From Anoplolepis gracilipes (Eukaryota > Arthropoda > Insecta > Hymenoptera > Formicidae): a DNA stretch of 64,000 nucleotides. Within the stretch, counting starts at the first letter, position 1. Each line of letters opens with the position of its first letter. The stretch covers positions 1,133,501 to 1,197,500 of the forward strand of contig NC_132979.1 in assembly GCF_047496725.1 (NCBI RefSeq), in the 5' to 3' direction. Positions 62,041 through 64,000 of the stretch are shown piece by piece. The translations under genes and the position numbers were made by a program. Below the pieces are notes generated by a model. That model ran no database searches, had not been told where the DNA came from, and saw only the letters and a list, made by a program, of their open reading frames with translations.

Positions 62041-63368
62041 GTTCAACAGTAGATGAAGACTAACACATTATTTCTCTTTTTCATCTATTAACCCTTTCTC
62101 TTCAAAGAAGATAATAATTGCATGTTCACGATAAAATTTTTATAAACAATAAGCTAAAATGCAAAGTATAGGATCTCATAAATATTTGACAGATATATTA
62201 CAATACGTTTAGTCGACTCTTTTTATTCTAGTCACGAATCTAATTATTAAAAAATCAAGTAGATGAATTCATGCAGTCTGCATTTTTTCTATCTCTCTAA
62301 CTGCGAGTTTTATAAGTTTATAAATTTCGAAATGGGCCAAATGTTCCTTCATCGTTTGTTTCTTTTATTATTAATTTAGTCTCTCTTCTGCTTTTTGCAC
62401 AAGTCCATCTTTTTTTAGTTTTGAATTTTACGAAACCTAATCATTAAAGGAACAATATAATAGTGCAAAAAATGAATGCCTATACCGCACCGCAACAAAG
62501 TTTCACGAACGATGCATTGGTAATAATGCATTGTTATAGCAACGTGAAAAGAACAACGAATAATAAGATGAGGTATTAGAGAGGTATTGGAAAAACTGAA
62601 AACAAATATTTCAGTTGTAATATTCATATGGATAACGTTTTGAAATGTGCAATTGACGTATTATAATGAAATGAAATTGACGTGTATTAATTAAATCAAA
62701 TGTATATTCAATTTTTGCAAGGAGGTAGAGGAACGCGAAGAAAATTCAAAATAATATCACTAAAACGAATCGATCTAAATACAGAATAATAGATAGACAT
62801 TTTTAAAGAGATATGGGCGACACGTGAAAATTGAAATATAAAATATAAAACACACAGAGACGAGTTCGACCTCTCGAAGTGCGCAAAAACGTTATGCATA
62901 TTAACAATAAGCATCAGCTGTTTTAGTAATGAGGGGACGCAAAGTGCAAATGGCATATTATCTCGAAAAGGTAAATTTGTTTATTCATAATACATCATGA
63001 GAGAGTATACATAGAAAACGTGACACACTTTTATTCTTGTTTACATAGTGACATGAGCACCATATGATATTTAAGTAACGATATTTATTCATTTACACTT
63101 GGTCATTGAAACTCGGCCACATATATTTAGTTTTATACATAGAAAAATAAAACACTACTTATTGTTAGAGTACTATTTTCCATTTGCTTTAACGGTACAT
63201 CATAATATATTATTTGCGTTTTTTTATTAGCCTAAAATTATAGTATCAATTTTTCGGAACAAGAATTATTATTAATTACTCTATTACTATTAATAAAATT
63301 ACTGATATGAACAACTTGTTACTGAATTTTAATACTGTTTTGTTGCTAGTTAGTCATTATAATTTTTC

Positions 63369-63422
<54 letters not shown>

Positions 63423-64000
63423 AGTGTATATAATACATATGTATATAATATATGTTATATTGCGTGAATGCAAATAACGCGGCGCGGATGATTGCGGTGT
63501 AATAGATAAGGTCTGGTATCAACTGACAATTCGTAGAAAAACGGTAAAACTGCGTAAAAAGACGGAGTCTAATTACAATTTGGAGAAGTGCATGTACGAT
63601 CGGTAGTTTCTGAAATTCACAATTTAAGATGTTTCTTGCTTTTGCAGGATAATAGATAAATGATAAATTTCAATAGATATTCGTATTAATTCCTTTTATA
63701 AAAAATTTATATTAATATCTGTATAATAACGTATTAATTATTTGCGAGAAGTAGTATTTGCAAGATCATTATAATAGAATCACAATTAGTGATAATCACA
63801 ATCATTTACTGAAAAGTTCCATATATGAGAGTCTCTCTTTTTCTCTCAGAATATTTCTGAATTAATTATATCACTTTCAAGTTATAATTTATCATTTAAT
63901 CGACGCTAATTAGCCTGTCAAGGAAACTCATTTTCCTCCTCGTTAAACACTAATAATTGAAATTAATATAAGTCAACTGACGATTCAAGGCGAGACGGAG
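62041..64000. other. Right flank, no gene supported
   Basis: 5' flank of the receptor pseudogene, then AT-rich DNA. No further odorant-receptor exon was recognised on either strand. A (TA)n tract lies at 63375-63419. Confidence 0.55.
63375..63419. repeat. TA microsatellite
   Basis: About 22 TA units, uninterrupted. Confidence 0.95.

Noticed and set aside
1..64000. CRISPR arrays, rRNA and tRNA genes, bacterial-type operons
   Set aside because: No regularly spaced repeats, no rRNA sequence, and no tRNA B-box with a plausible cloverleaf was noticed. A tRNA scan was not possible by eye over the whole window, so a missed tRNA remains possible.

Overview
This is eukaryotic, AT-rich, intron-dense DNA from an insect. 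It is most likely a hymenopteran, probably an ant. The evidence is GT-AG introns with phase-matched exons, an insect odorant-receptor pair, an insect NompC (TRPN) channel gene, and scattered TA/CT microsatellites and small inverted-repeat elements. All gene models below were spliced by hand. Each has consistent exon phases and a total coding length divisible by three, except the one I call a pseudogene.

Layout. (1) Bases 1-15742: no supportable gene. AT-rich DNA alternates with GC-rich patches, and there are several simple repeats and one 48-bp tandem duplication. (2) 15743-17070, minus: U2af38 (U2AF1), small subunit of the U2 splicing factor, 5 exons, 240 aa. (3) 18523-25891, minus: a mitochondrial acyl-CoA synthetase of the ACSF2 type, 8 exons, 604 aa. 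Its introns hold a ~1.2-kb long-inverted-repeat element and a duplicated splice-acceptor/exon fragment. (4) 28533-48761, plus: nompC, the mechanosensory TRPN channel with a long ankyrin spring. It is divergent from ACSF2. Eleven constitutive exons encode the N-terminus, the ankyrin repeats and S1-S5. (5) 49016-50913, minus: a secreted lipase, 4 exons, 355 aa, converging tail-to-tail with nompC. (6) 52292-54225, minus: an FKBP6/shutdown-type FKBP-TPR co-chaperone, 6 exons, 447 aa. (7) 55267-58305, minus: an intact odorant receptor, 7 exons, 398 aa. (8) 59383-62040, minus: a tandem copy of that receptor with several lesions, a pseudogene.

The main find is the 3' end of nompC. The segment encoding pore helix, selectivity filter, S6, TRP helix and C-terminal tail is present three times in a row (42587-43675, 44819-45642, 47570-48761). 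All three copies start in the same splice phase, so each can be joined to the single upstream S5 exon, and each ends in its own stop codon. One gene can therefore encode at least three channels that share the ankyrin spring and voltage-sensor-like domain but differ in pore and tail. Cassette 3 has a strongly altered filter region (FGKKD in place of FGQTT) and a rebuilt tail. A (TG)8 tract lies just upstream of the cassette 1 acceptor, and a phase-compatible optional exon may precede the cassettes.
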